Positions 26,217 to 35,646 of a DNA stretch of 64,000 bases are shown here, piece after piece. The position numbers and the translations under genes were made by a program. The notes beneath the pieces were generated by a model. The model saw only the letters and a list, made by a program, of their open reading frames with translations, was not told where the DNA came from and did not search any database. Origin of the DNA: Methanobacteriales archaeon HGW-Methanobacteriales-1. Its GTDB lineage: Archaea > Methanobacteriota > Methanobacteria > Methanobacteriales > Methanobacteriaceae. The stretch lies in NCBI GenBank assembly GCA_002839705.1, contig PGYO01000001.1:496001-560000 (forward strand). Reading direction: 5' to 3'. Within the stretch, counting starts at the first letter, position 1, and every line of letters starts with the position of its first letter.

Positions 26217-29147
26217 TTAATCTAGAATATCTTCACAAACAAAACTAAAGAAGCAATTCACGCATCTTCTACTGGGAATGGCCTGGAATTGGTTATTATT
26301 AATGCCCTGGCAAATGGATTGAACATGCGATTCAATATCTTGAAAATCTTTTTCTGGAGGATAATAAGTCTGATCATTGCTATCAAAGTGATAGGCACAC
26401 ATTTTATCAAAGTTATACTTCTTTTGCAAGCCATATTCATAAATCTTGAGCTGTAACTCAACTTGTAATCGCTCTAAGGCGGATTCGCCACGGGCCTTAA
26501 AATCAACCAGTTCCAGCTGGTTTTCTGGATTTTTAATAATTAAATCAGTCCTTCCCGTAATTAGAGTATCAGCTTTAAAGAGTGCAAAGGGCTCTTCAGT
26601 AGAAATAACTTCTTTAATATAATTTTTCATATTATCGTAGTAAAATATCAGTTTTTTTACCAGGTGGGCCTTATTTAAGTGATTTTTTAACTCATTTTCA
26701 TGTAAAGGGGCCCAAGATTTGTCTACAAAGCTCTGAATCTTGTTTTCATCAATATCTTCTTTATCTTGTATGGCCTGATGGATACGATTAAGGCAATGAT
26801 GGAGTATAGTACCATATTTCTGTTTCTGAGTGGGCTGGTATTCAAATAAATAATAATAAATCAATTTATAACGAAAAGGACAGGTTTCGTAGGTACTTAT
26901 GGATGAAAAAGAGACTTGGAGTGGATTGTGTGCTAGTTCCCGTTCCTCGCATTTTTCTATAATTTTATCAACATCAGAAAATTCTTCAATACCAATGTCG
27001 TGCTCGATGAACTGTGATTTTTTACCGCCAGGGGATATAATTAGATTATCCTGGGCCCGGGTCATGGCCACATAGAATAATCTGCGCTCTTCATTTACCT
27101 GTCCGTCGGGAATGAACTTTAAAAGTTCAGAGGGAATAGGGAGAATATCTTTATAATGACTTTTCAAGGGGAATTTATTTTCAGCGGCCCCACAGATAAA
27201 TACTACTGGAAATTCAAGGCCTTTGGCCTGATGTACCGTCATTATTTTCAGTGCCCGGGGATCTTCCAGCATCTCCTCGTCGTACTGCAATTTTTTTGGT
27301 AATTTGAATAGGAATTTAAGGAAATCCTCCAGTGATGGTTCTTTGGAAAATTCCTGATATCTTTTAATAATTCCCGAAAGTTTAGACAAATTAAAAAGGA
27401 CGTCTTCCTTTTCTTCCTTTTCTTCCTCTTTATCCTTTTTACCCTTTTCTTTCTCTTCAGCTGAATCCCATGGGTTTCTTAAGGGAGATTTATCAATTTC
27501 TACTGAATTAGATTGATTTTGTAATAGATTTTTATTATTTATGTCGCCATCTAACTTTTCAGTATTTGTAAGCTCATCATAAGTCAACCTTTTAAGATAG
27601 GTGGAAATATCCAGTAATTTATAGAATATGGATAAAACATCCATTTGATTAGTTTTTAAATCATTTTTAAAAATATTTAAGGCCATTAGCTTGGTGATAT
27701 CCTTCTTATTTATTATACCTTCCTGTTTGAATTCTTTTTCAGTTTTTAACTGATTAATATTTATAATATTTTTATTCAGGTCCGTCGTCATGATTTTTTT
27801 ATCATTCTCAGGAGCACTATCTTCCATTTTTTTTAGAATATCAACTGTTTCCGGACTTATATCCATGAAATCATTTAAAAATAAGTCCAGGTTCCACCAT
27901 CGGCCCCATCTAGTTTTAAATTTTTTGCCATAATCATCAGAGTCCACATAATGCATTAAAAAGAGTATGTTCTGGATTTCATCTCTCTTTAAGAATGACT
28001 TATCTCCGCGTATGGTGTAGTTAATCTTCTCTTTTTTTAATTCTCTAATAATGGCTCCGGCATGATATTTAACACTTCTAAAAAGTAAGGTGACATAACC
28101 ATAATGGGGAACAATGCCGTGTTCCTTCATATCATGAATTAGCTTCACAATTTGATGTGCTTCTTCCCCTTCAGTGTTGTTTTTGAGTAGCACCAGTTCA
28201 TTTCCTTTACTGCGCCATGGTTCAATCTCTTTTTCTACCAGACGGTGCTTACCCATGAATAATTCCGAGGCCTTTATGATATTTTTAGTAGACCGGAAGT
28301 TTTTATTTAAGCGAACTACTTTTGTTTCTGGATATTTTTCTGGAAATTTAACAAAATTAAAGATATTGGCCCCTCTAAAGGAATATATGCTCTGATCGTC
28401 ATCGCCTACCACGCAGATATTGTTTTGGGGATGGGCTATTAACTGGAAAATCTTATCTTGCAGGGAACTGGTGTCCTGATACTCGTCAATAAGTAAAAAC
28501 TGATATTTATCCCTTAAATCATTTAAAATATCGGGATTATTTTCTAAAATGTCTAAAACAGCAATTTGAAGGCCTGAAAAATCAATTTTATGTTCTCGGC
28601 CTAATAATTCCAGGTATTTTTTATAGGAGAGACAGATTTTTTGATAGGTCTTATTATGAGGATACCTTTCATTGATTTTCTCTATTAAAATATCTGGATC
28701 TATTTCATTTTCCCCACATTTATTGTAAAAATCCAATAATTCCACTAATCTATCTTCCCGTATATTATCAAACTCTCCTAAATTACTCCTTAAAAACATG
28801 AGCTGGCTTTCCTCGTCCAAAACATCAAAGCCACTACCCAGATTATGATATTCTGGATAATCTTCTAAAATAGATTTACAAAAAGAGTGAATGGTGGAAA
28901 TATGAACATTTTCCGCCTTCTCACCAATTTCATTACTCAAACGGGCCTTTAACTCTTCTGAGGCCTTGATGGTGAAAGTGGTTAGTAGTATATGTTCTGG
29001 AGAGACTTTATGATGTCTAATAAGATTAGTTACCTTTTGTATAAGAACCCAGGTTTTCCCAGCACCAGGCCCAGCTATAATCATCAAGGGGCCTTTATAA
29101 TGAGTTATGGCTTTTTTTTGTGAAGTGGTGAGGGTTTTATTGGTCAT
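26217..29147 (-). CDS. UvrD-family helicase fused to RecB/AddB-like nuclease
   Basis: A 976-residue protein. The superfamily 1 helicase has Walker A GPGAGKT (26-32), DEYQDTSSLQ, GDDDQSIYSFRGANIF, LNKNFRSTKNI and TVHQAKGLEFPVVF. A charged Lys/Glu linker (near 555-585) splits domain 2. The C-terminal third is a PD-(D/E)XK nuclease: Cys756 in ETCPFRYKL, GRTDLII (865-871), VDFK (881-884), and CVNC..C (962, 965, 971) near the end. The one-plus-three Cys layout is that of AddB/Cas4 Fe-S nucleases. A DNA end-processing enzyme for recombination or defence is expected. Single gene with only a weak binding site; part of the local paralogue set with 42408-44765 and 41138-42328. Confidence 0.9.
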   Translation of the reverse strand: MTNKTLTTSQKKAITHYKGPLMIIAGPGAGKTWVLIQKVTNLIRHHKVSPEHILLTTFTIKASEELKARLSNEIGEKAENVHISTIHSFCKSILEDYPEYHNLGSGFDVLDEESQLMFLRSNLGEFDNIREDRLVELLDFYNKCGENEIDPDILIEKINERYPHNKTYQKICLSYKKYLELLGREHKIDFSGLQIAVLDILENNPDILNDLRDKYQFLLIDEYQDTSSLQDKIFQLIAHPQNNICVVGDDDQSIYSFRGANIFNFVKFPEKYPETKVVRLNKNFRSTKNIIKASELFMGKHRLVEKEIEPWRSKGNELVLLKNNTEGEEAHQIVKLIHDMKEHGIVPHYGYVTLLFRSVKYHAGAIIRELKKEKINYTIRGDKSFLKRDEIQNILFLMHYVDSDDYGKKFKTRWGRWWNLDLFLNDFMDISPETVDILKKMEDSAPENDKKIMTTDLNKNIININQLKTEKEFKQEGIINKKDITKLMALNIFKNDLKTNQMDVLSIFYKLLDISTYLKRLTYDELTNTEKLDGDINNKNLLQNQSNSVEIDKSPLRNPWDSAEEKEKGKKDKEEEKEEKEDVLFNLSKLSGIIKRYQEFSKEPSLEDFLKFLFKLPKKLQYDEEMLEDPRALKIMTVHQAKGLEFPVVFICGAAENKFPLKSHYKDILPIPSELLKFIPDGQVNEERRLFYVAMTRAQDNLIISPGGKKSQFIEHDIGIEEFSDVDKIIEKCEERELAHNPLQVSFSSISTYETCPFRYKLIYYYLFEYQPTQKQKYGTILHHCLNRIHQAIQDKEDIDENKIQSFVDKSWAPLHENELKNHLNKAHLVKKLIFYYDNMKNYIKEVISTEEPFALFKADTLITGRTDLIIKNPENQLELVDFKARGESALERLQVELQLKIYEYGLQKKYNFDKMCAYHFDSNDQTYYPPEKDFQDIESHVQSICQGINNNQFQAIPSRRCVNCFFSFVCEDILD

Positions 29148-29367
29148 ATTTCCATTAAATCCATAATTTAAATTGATTAGAATAATATATTTTTTAACTT
29201 AATAAATATTTTATTTACTAGTTAATAATTATTATTTAATTTTATAAAAAATTAGAATAAAAAAAGTATTTGAATTTTTAAATTTAATGTAAAAATAGAG
29301 TAGGCTTGAATAAGCAAAAATAGTCGATTTATTTTGATGTTTAGGGTAATGATGTTATTATATAGGC

Positions 29368-29631
29368 CTATTCTTCGTCTTCTTCTTCCATTAAATCCCA
29401 TTTATCACATTTATCATTAAGATAAACTTCAAAGAATAGATCTTTAATATCTGCTTTTTCTCCAATTCTTTCTTTTAATAATTCATAAAGGAATTCACAT
29501 TCGCCATTGCCCCGGTAATCCCAATTATAACTATTTTTACAATTCCAACATCCATCAACTTCTTCAAAGCCAAATTCTTCTGCTAATTTTGCTTTTTCAC
29601 TTAAAATCAATTTAAATTTTGCTGCATCCAT
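29368..29631 (-). CDS. Small acidic Cys-containing protein
   Basis: About 87 residues, acidic, ending in a Glu/Asp run. It has CWNCKNS, then NGECEFL and NDKCDKWD, which gives four Cys that may bind a metal. Start set at the second ATG (MDAAKFK), since AGAGGG lies 6 bases upstream while it abuts the first ATG. Family not recognised; the CWNC...C...C pattern is seen in many small archaeal zinc proteins. Confidence 0.65.
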   Translation of the reverse strand: MDAAKFKLILSEKAKLAEEFGFEEVDGCWNCKNSYNWDYRGNGECEFLYELLKERIGEKADIKDLFFEVYLNDKCDKWDLMEEEDEE

Positions 29632-29795
29632 TTTCATCCCTCTTTATTTCATTCAATATTCAAAAATCAATGGCCGAATTATCCATTCAGATTTCAACTA
29701 TGATTACCTAGTTTTATTATGTTGATTGTCATTAAAACAATGTTTGAATTATTCTTTTCAATACTGTTCATGGGCCAGAATACAAATAATAAGAG

Positions 29796-30170
29796 CTATT
29801 CTGTATTTTTAATTTCCCTTAAACGATATAAAATCCTTAAAAGATAGCCTTCTTTGATAAGATTGGCCACACTGCCACTTGAGAAACGGTCTGCTCTAAC
29901 ATAGGCCGTTAAAATTTTGACAAGAGTGTCTATATCTGCATGTTCAATGTTTTCTACATTTTCTAAGGTATTGAAATCAGACCAATCCAAGGCCTGGATG
30001 AAATTGTTCTCATAAAGGGCCTGAATAAACTCTGAAGTTTTTTCTGAGTAAAAATTGGGATCCATTAGAGATTTATCAGGATTTATTTCGTAGCATTCGT
30101 TTTTAACTGATTCAAAATAGGGAATATATTCCAAAATGGCATCTATATTTTCAATGGATGGAGTTGACAT
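29796..30170 (-). CDS. DUF6508 family protein
   Basis: A 124-residue soluble helical protein. YVRADRFSSGSVANLIKEGY and the LRILYRLREI ending match DUF6508, a small family of unknown function in bacteria and archaea. Start at MSTPSI because a GTGA lies 6 bases upstream, though this site is weak. No clear partner; family members often sit in accessory gene neighbourhoods. Confidence 0.75.
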   Translation of the reverse strand: MSTPSIENIDAILEYIPYFESVKNECYEINPDKSLMDPNFYSEKTSEFIQALYENNFIQALDWSDFNTLENVENIEHADIDTLVKILTAYVRADRFSSGSVANLIKEGYLLRILYRLREIKNTE

Positions 30171-30412
30171 GATTTTCACGGGCTAAATATAATTTAAAGA
30201 ATATTTAATGATTTGTGTCATTGATATTAATAATTTTTTATAAGGAATAGGAAGTATTCAGTTTTTAGAATGAATAGAAAAGTATTAGTTTTTATAAGAA
30301 ATAGGAAAATATTCAGTTTTTTAAAAGAAAAATTTGAAATTTTTTTAAGGAAATCTAATAATGAATTCAAAAGAAAATATTTACTTTAATTCAAATAAAA
30401 AAAGAAAAAAGT

Positions 30413-30799
30413 TTATTTAATATTTATTACGTAGGTAATTACTTTCGCCGGCATTTCATTGGACCATGGCCTGGATTGAGTCATGACTATTTTGGTTTGG
30501 CCTGGGATTTTTGCGGTAAATGTGTATTGCTTTATGTAGCCACCGATAAAACTTGGATCTTTTACTGTGGAGATAATTTTTTCATTGGTTAAACTGACCT
30601 TGGCAGAATCGTATTGTGCGTTCCAGCAGTAACCACTACTGCCTGAAATATCAGGTAATTCTATTTGAAAGTTGTCATTTACGTTTACATTAATCTGTTT
30701 TTCTTCAAAAACAGTGTTAGATGTTGCCGATACAGCTGAAAAAGTACTTAATGAAATGATGCTTAGCAGCAATATCGATGCTATTTTTAAACTTCTCAC
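30413..30799 (-). CDS. Secreted chagasin-type (I42) cysteine peptidase inhibitor
   Basis: A 128-residue protein with a signal peptide (residues 6-25, ending VSA). The mature part shows the chagasin fold pattern: IELPDISGSSGYCWNA (the P-x-T/S-G-Y-x-W loop), then FIGGYIKQYTFTAKIPGQTK and SRPWSNE. Members bind and block papain-family peptidases. An extracellular methanogen inhibitor may guard surface proteins from own or foreign peptidases, which is inference. GTG start with GAGGTGA 5 bases upstream. Confidence 0.85.
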   Translation of the reverse strand: MRSLKIASILLLSIISLSTFSAVSATSNTVFEEKQINVNVNDNFQIELPDISGSSGYCWNAQYDSAKVSLTNEKIISTVKDPSFIGGYIKQYTFTAKIPGQTKIVMTQSRPWSNEMPAKVITYVINIK

Positions 30800-31014
30800 A
30801 TTTTCACCTCGTAATGTATAATGTAAAAGTTTTAATATATAAAATTATGCATTCATTGTTGCTATTAGAAATCGTAAAATCAGGTAGGGAGTATTAAATT
30901 TATTAAATTAATAAAAAAGAAAATAAATAATTTAAATTAATCATGGTTTGAAGTTTTTGTTATTTTATTTTATTATTTTTATGTGGAATAATATAGTTTT
31001 GACTAATTTGTCAT

Positions 31015-31140
31015 TCAGAGTTTTTCTGGCGTTGCTATTGTCTCACCTACTTTAATGGCTTCAAAATCTCGACAGTGATGGTAACATCCCCTGAAGCAAG
31101 GTTCATCATGCGGTAAGATGGCTGATTTTAAGAAAAATAA
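31015..31140 (-). pseudogene. Relic of a Cys-rich protein C-terminus
   Basis: A minus-strand frame without a start codon reads LPHDEPCFRGCYHHCRDFEA and ends KVGETIATPEKL before TGA. The Cys/His density is striking, and the base composition is more balanced than the flanks. Upstream, in frame, it runs into a TAA with no ATG/GTG/TTG in between. It resembles the end of a metalloprotein but I cannot name the parent. Confidence 0.4.
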
Positions 31141-31209
31141 TAGAAAAAATTATATATTTAAACTTTTAAATTATACATTAACCAAATTTTAATTAAAGGG
31201 TGTGAAAGT

Positions 31210-31590
31210 TTGAAGATAAAATTTATTACAATTTTGACTATTTTATTTGTTTTAGGTTTTCTACAAGTAATAGGTCCAGTAGCAGCAGCTCAAAACGGTA
31301 ATTTAATAGATCACGGAACCAAATATACCACAACTGACGCTAAATGTGTCTGGAAAACATATGGGTACCATAAAAATACCATAAAAATCTTTAAAACATA
31401 TTATTATAAAGAGAATGGTAAATGGGTTCGTGACTTTGGATATGGAGTGACCTTAGAAAAGACTTCCTCCACAGATATGAAAATAAGTCAGGAAGATGCC
31501 TGGGAAACATCAATTAGATATGAAACAACCCAATTCAGTGCAAATAACTATTACTGGAAAGTTTATCGTCCAGAGTGGTTAGAAAATTAG
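31210..31590 (+). CDS. Small secreted protein, paralogue of the 3.5 kb protein
   Basis: A 126-residue protein with a signal peptide (residues 5-27, ending PVAAA). The mature part is aromatic-rich: LIDHGTKYTT, CVWKTYGYHKNTIKIFKTYY, and YYWKVYRPEWLEN at the end. It matches the protein at 3485-3883 in LID.G, VWKTY.Y and the final RP, so the two define a small paralogous family of exported proteins. TTG start with AAGGG upstream. It is convergent with the TPR gene across tandem hairpins. Confidence 0.8.
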   Translation: MKIKFITILTILFVLGFLQVIGPVAAAQNGNLIDHGTKYTTTDAKCVWKTYGYHKNTIKIFKTYYYKENGKWVRDFGYGVTLEKTSSTDMKISQEDAWETSIRYETTQFSANNYYWKVYRPEWLEN

Positions 31591-31646
31591 TATTTAATTA
31601 ATTATTTTTTATATTTTTATTATCCATAAGAAAAAGTAAAAAATTT

Positions 31647-31720
31647 AATTTTAAGGACTATATAACTACTTAAAATTAATCAGCATAAAATTTTAAGGGA
31701 CTATATAACTACTTAAAATT
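31647..31720. terminator. Tandem pair of palindromic terminator-like hairpins
   Basis: AATTTTAAG and CTTAAAATT form a 9-bp stem at 31647-31677, and the whole unit recurs about 42 bases on (31689-31720) with one added G. Loop GACTATATAACTA is conserved in both. Located between convergent genes, the pair can end transcripts from both sides. The repeat arose by local duplication. Confidence 0.65.
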
Positions 31721-31750
31721 AAATCAGCCCATATTATATACAAAAACTCC

Positions 31751-33844
31751 CTATTTTTCATTTTTATTGTTAGTGTCTAAAACATGCTCTTCAATATCTC
31801 TTTTAAGATCAAGAGCTTCTTTATTTTCGGGATCAATTTCTAAGGTCTGATTGATAGTATCCAATGCATCATCAAATCTTCCATGTAGGGCTTGACTCAC
31901 GGCCAGGGAATTAAGGGCCCATTCAAATTCAGGGTTTATTTCAATGGCCTTTTCAAAGGATTCAATGGCCTTTAATTGTTCTTTCTTTTGTTGATAAGTT
32001 ATTCCTAACTCGTACCAGGCCCCGGCATGGTCAGAGTATAATTCCACCAGTTTTTGGAAATATTCCAGTGAATCATCTAAAAATTCTAAACGACGCAAAG
32101 CCTCGGCCTTCAAATAAATAGCATCAAAATCGACTTTATCATATTCTAGAATAATATCTACGGTATCTATGGCATCCATATAGTTTCCAATTTGGCCTAA
32201 GGATATGGCCTTTTTAATTAAGACTTCTTTATTTTCCGGATCAACATTTAAAATACGGTCAAAACATTCAATAGATCCTTCAAAGTCTTTTAATTCCGTT
32301 AAAACTATTCCTTTAAACAGGTAAGCTAATAGATTATTTTCATCTTCTGCTATACTTTTATTAAAACATTCTAATGCTTCAGATTCATTTTCATTCATTA
32401 GAAGTATTTTTCCCTTCCATACCCATGCTTCCGGGTTGTGGGGATTTATTTCCAGGGATTTATTTATGGAATTTAAAGCTTCTTCAGTTTTCCCAGTTTC
32501 TATTAAACACAAACCTTGATAAAACCAGGCTAAATCTAGTTCCGGGTCCACTTGAATTATTTCTTTGAGAATCTTCAGAGCATAGTCGTATTTTTCCATA
32601 TTAAAGAGGGCCTTGGCATATGATAGGCGGGCCATTAAAATTCCGGGTTCAAGTTGCATAACCTTTTTAAAACAATCTGCTGCATCTTTAAAGTTCTCGG
32701 CAGCCATTAAAATATTTCCCTTATTCATCCAGGCAATTATATCCTGGGGATTAATTCGAAGGGCGTGATTAAAACACTTTAAACCCTCAACTTCTTCTCC
32801 TAACATGACTAAAGTAGCACCCTTATTGGTCCAGGCATCAGAGTATTGGGGATTGTATTCTATGGACTTATCATAGGAGCGAATTTCTTCTTCGTGTTCT
32901 CCTAATTCTAATAAAGATAATGCTCTAGCATTCCAGGCTTCAGGATATATTTCATAAAGTTCCAGGGCTTTATCATAGCTTTCAATGGATTCTGTGAATT
33001 TTTTAAGTTCATATAAAGCCAGTCCTTTTCTAAACCAGCCCTCTGGATTTAGATCATTTAAATTCAGTGATGTATCAAAACTATTTAAAGCTCCTTCATA
33101 GTCACCCATTTCAAATAGTAATTTACCCTTTAAAAACCAGGGCCATTCATTATCTGGATTTAGAGAGATGGATTTATCATAAGATTGTAGGGATTCTTCA
33201 AATTCTTCCATCAGGAAGTGCCCAACACCCTTTAAATTCCAGGTTTCTGCTACATTCTGGTTTATATGGAGCGCATTATCAAAGATGTTTATAGCTTCCT
33301 TATAATCTCCTAATCCCAGCAAAATATTCCCTTTCTGAATTAACAATTCTTCATCATCCGGGGCTTCTTTTAAAAGAGAATCATTGCATTCTAATGCTTC
33401 GGGGTATTCTCTTAGTTCCATTAAACAGTTAATCTTTTGTTTAAGCAGTTGGGGATCGTACTGCTTTTCTAATAAACTGTTGAATATTTCCAATGCTTCG
33501 CCATATTTTCCCATACTCATGAGCAGGAAACCCAGATTATTAATGGTAATATCATCTTCTGGATCTTTCTCTAATAGATTTTCTAGATATTCCTGGGCCT
33601 CATCATATCTACCCAGCATAAATAAGGCATTTGAAATATTTTGCAAGGCCCATTCGAATTCATTATCTATTTCCAATGCCTTCTCAAAGCTTTCCAGTGC
33701 TTCAGATGGCTTACTTAATGCTAAAAGGGCCATTCCCCTTCGAGTCCAGGTGTCTGGTGCAGAGGGATTTTCCTGGAGCTGGTCATCGCAGTTTTTTAAA
33801 ATTTGTTCAAACTCTTCTGGACTTATCTCATTTTCATTGGCCAT
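31751..33844 (-). CDS. Tetratricopeptide repeat protein
   Basis: About 697 residues, nearly all TPR repeats of 34 residues; about 19 or 20 can be counted. Typical units read AWNLKGVGHFLMEEFEESLQ with Asp-Pro or Asn-Pro turns (LEIDPENKEAL). Such superhelices are scaffolds for protein-protein contacts. There is no signal peptide or membrane segment, so it is cytoplasmic. The start is uncertain: the ATG used has GGAG 9 bases upstream, and an ATG five codons earlier contains that GGAG. Large TPR proteins are common in Methanobacteriales. It is divergent from the hydrolase gene. Confidence 0.9.
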   Translation of the reverse strand: MANENEISPEEFEQILKNCDDQLQENPSAPDTWTRRGMALLALSKPSEALESFEKALEIDNEFEWALQNISNALFMLGRYDEAQEYLENLLEKDPEDDITINNLGFLLMSMGKYGEALEIFNSLLEKQYDPQLLKQKINCLMELREYPEALECNDSLLKEAPDDEELLIQKGNILLGLGDYKEAINIFDNALHINQNVAETWNLKGVGHFLMEEFEESLQSYDKSISLNPDNEWPWFLKGKLLFEMGDYEGALNSFDTSLNLNDLNPEGWFRKGLALYELKKFTESIESYDKALELYEIYPEAWNARALSLLELGEHEEEIRSYDKSIEYNPQYSDAWTNKGATLVMLGEEVEGLKCFNHALRINPQDIIAWMNKGNILMAAENFKDAADCFKKVMQLEPGILMARLSYAKALFNMEKYDYALKILKEIIQVDPELDLAWFYQGLCLIETGKTEEALNSINKSLEINPHNPEAWVWKGKILLMNENESEALECFNKSIAEDENNLLAYLFKGIVLTELKDFEGSIECFDRILNVDPENKEVLIKKAISLGQIGNYMDAIDTVDIILEYDKVDFDAIYLKAEALRRLEFLDDSLEYFQKLVELYSDHAGAWYELGITYQQKKEQLKAIESFEKAIEINPEFEWALNSLAVSQALHGRFDDALDTINQTLEIDPENKEALDLKRDIEEHVLDTNNKNEK

Positions 33845-34028
33845 TATTTTTTGCTCCATATATTGTGAAATTAAGAATACTTGCTTTTTTAGGATAAGAA
33901 TGATTTTATTAGATAAGATATTTACTCAAATAAATTATATTTGGTTCGATAATTAATGAATATCCTTTCTTATTTTATATTAAGTACTAATTCCATTATA
34001 TTAGTAATGGTTAAGGAGTGATTATTTT

Positions 34029-35531
34029 ATGGTGCAGATAGATTTTCATGGTGGAGTAGAGGAAATAGGTGGCAATAAGATTCATGTTCAGGGCTTAAAA
34101 AATTCATTTTTCCTGGACTTTGGAAAAAGTTTCAATTCAGAAGGTGATTACTTTTCTGAATTTTTACAACCTAGAAAATTAAATGGAATCATGGATCTGG
34201 TAGAATTTGGTTTATTACCTAAAATAAAGGGCCTTTATCGGGAGGATTATCTGAGGCACCTGGGCCTTAATCACCATCAAAAACCTTCCAGTGATGGAAT
34301 ATTGATATCCCACGCCCACCTGGATCACGTGGGCTATCTGCATCATATACGGGATGATATTCCATTTTACATGAGTGAAGAAACCTATTTAATTATTAAG
34401 GCCCTGGAAGAAACAGGAATGGCTGGATTTAATAATTATTTAAATTATGCTGATGATTTTCAGCTTCTGGCTAAAGCCCGGTTAAATAAAAACTCAAAAA
34501 CCACTCATAAAAGGGCTAATGCCGGGGATACTAAAAAATCAAGGCCTATAGAAATAGTAGAACCCTATAAAGACTTTGAAATGGGGGAATTTACCATAAA
34601 ATCGGCTCCGGTGGACCACTCACTTCCAGGTTCATGTGCATTTCTAATTGACAGTGAAGAAGAATCCCTGGTTTATACTGGTGATTTCCGTTTCCATGGT
34701 AAAAGAGAAGATGAGACTAAAAAATTCATTAAGGAAGCAAAGAAGTTCGCCCCTACCACATTAATTACCGAGGGAACTCGTATTGATCGAGAACGCAATA
34801 CCACTGAAGAAGAAATTGAAAAGAAGGCCCGGGAATTATCTCTTTCCCATAAGGGATTAATAATTGTGAATTATCCAATAAGAGATTTGGATCGTTTTTT
34901 AACCTTTTATGAAGCGGCCCGGGATTCAGATCGAACTATGGTGGTCAATACCAAACAGGCCTTTTTATTAAATGCATTTTCTGGTAGAGGATACCCGGAA
35001 ATTGATGACGTGGCAGTTTATGTACCTCGCCGAACCTGGGGCCTTATGGGTGGCCAGTCACAGGTCTGCTTTGATGGAGAATGGCTGTGCAGTAGTGAAA
35101 TAGACCGTGAGTATATACTGGGAGATTATAAAGGATGGGAAAAAGAATATATTGCCTGGGAAAACAATGTGAACTATCGTGATTTGCAGGAGAGACCAGA
35201 GGAGTACATGTTTCAGTGCGACTACTTTGAATTTAAAGAACTCATTGATATCAAACCAGAAAATGCTATTTACATAAAATCCAAAACAGAGCCCTTCAAC
35301 GACGAAATGGAGATTGATGGTAGGCGGGAGAGGAACTGGTTGAACCACTTTGGTATTGAAGTCCACACGGGTTACCATGCCTCTGGCCATGCCTGCGGGC
35401 CCGAGATACTGGATATGGTTCGGGATATATCTCCAGAAAAGGTTTATCCTATACATACCCGTGAGGTAAGGGCCTTTGATGTTTTAAAAGAAGATGGTAT
35501 TGAGGTGATTTATCCGGAAATTAAGGGTTAA
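34029..35531 (+). CDS. Metallo-beta-lactamase/beta-CASP-like hydrolase (RNase J-like)
   Basis: A 500-residue protein. The metal site motif SHAHLDH (HxHxDH, about residues 96-101) is followed by a His in APVDHSLPGSC, an Asp in YTGDFRFHGK, and late His residues in GYHASGHACG and YPIHTRE. The order and the TEGTRIDRERN stretch match RNase J / CPSF-type beta-CASP enzymes, though the middle domain is divergent. These cut RNA by exo- or endonuclease action with two zinc ions. AAGGAGTGATT precedes the ATG. It stands alone, divergent from the TPR gene. Confidence 0.8.
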   Translation: MVQIDFHGGVEEIGGNKIHVQGLKNSFFLDFGKSFNSEGDYFSEFLQPRKLNGIMDLVEFGLLPKIKGLYREDYLRHLGLNHHQKPSSDGILISHAHLDHVGYLHHIRDDIPFYMSEETYLIIKALEETGMAGFNNYLNYADDFQLLAKARLNKNSKTTHKRANAGDTKKSRPIEIVEPYKDFEMGEFTIKSAPVDHSLPGSCAFLIDSEEESLVYTGDFRFHGKREDETKKFIKEAKKFAPTTLITEGTRIDRERNTTEEEIEKKARELSLSHKGLIIVNYPIRDLDRFLTFYEAARDSDRTMVVNTKQAFLLNAFSGRGYPEIDDVAVYVPRRTWGLMGGQSQVCFDGEWLCSSEIDREYILGDYKGWEKEYIAWENNVNYRDLQERPEEYMFQCDYFEFKELIDIKPENAIYIKSKTEPFNDEMEIDGRRERNWLNHFGIEVHTGYHASGHACGPEILDMVRDISPEKVYPIHTREVRAFDVLKEDGIEVIYPEIKG

Positions 35532-35646
35532 TTTATGAAATTATGTAAAAAACTTTTCATTATCAAAAAAAAATTATTTAGATGAATTATATTTATTATA
35601 CTAATTCATCTAACATAAGAATTTTAACTATTCAAAATCCTTATTT

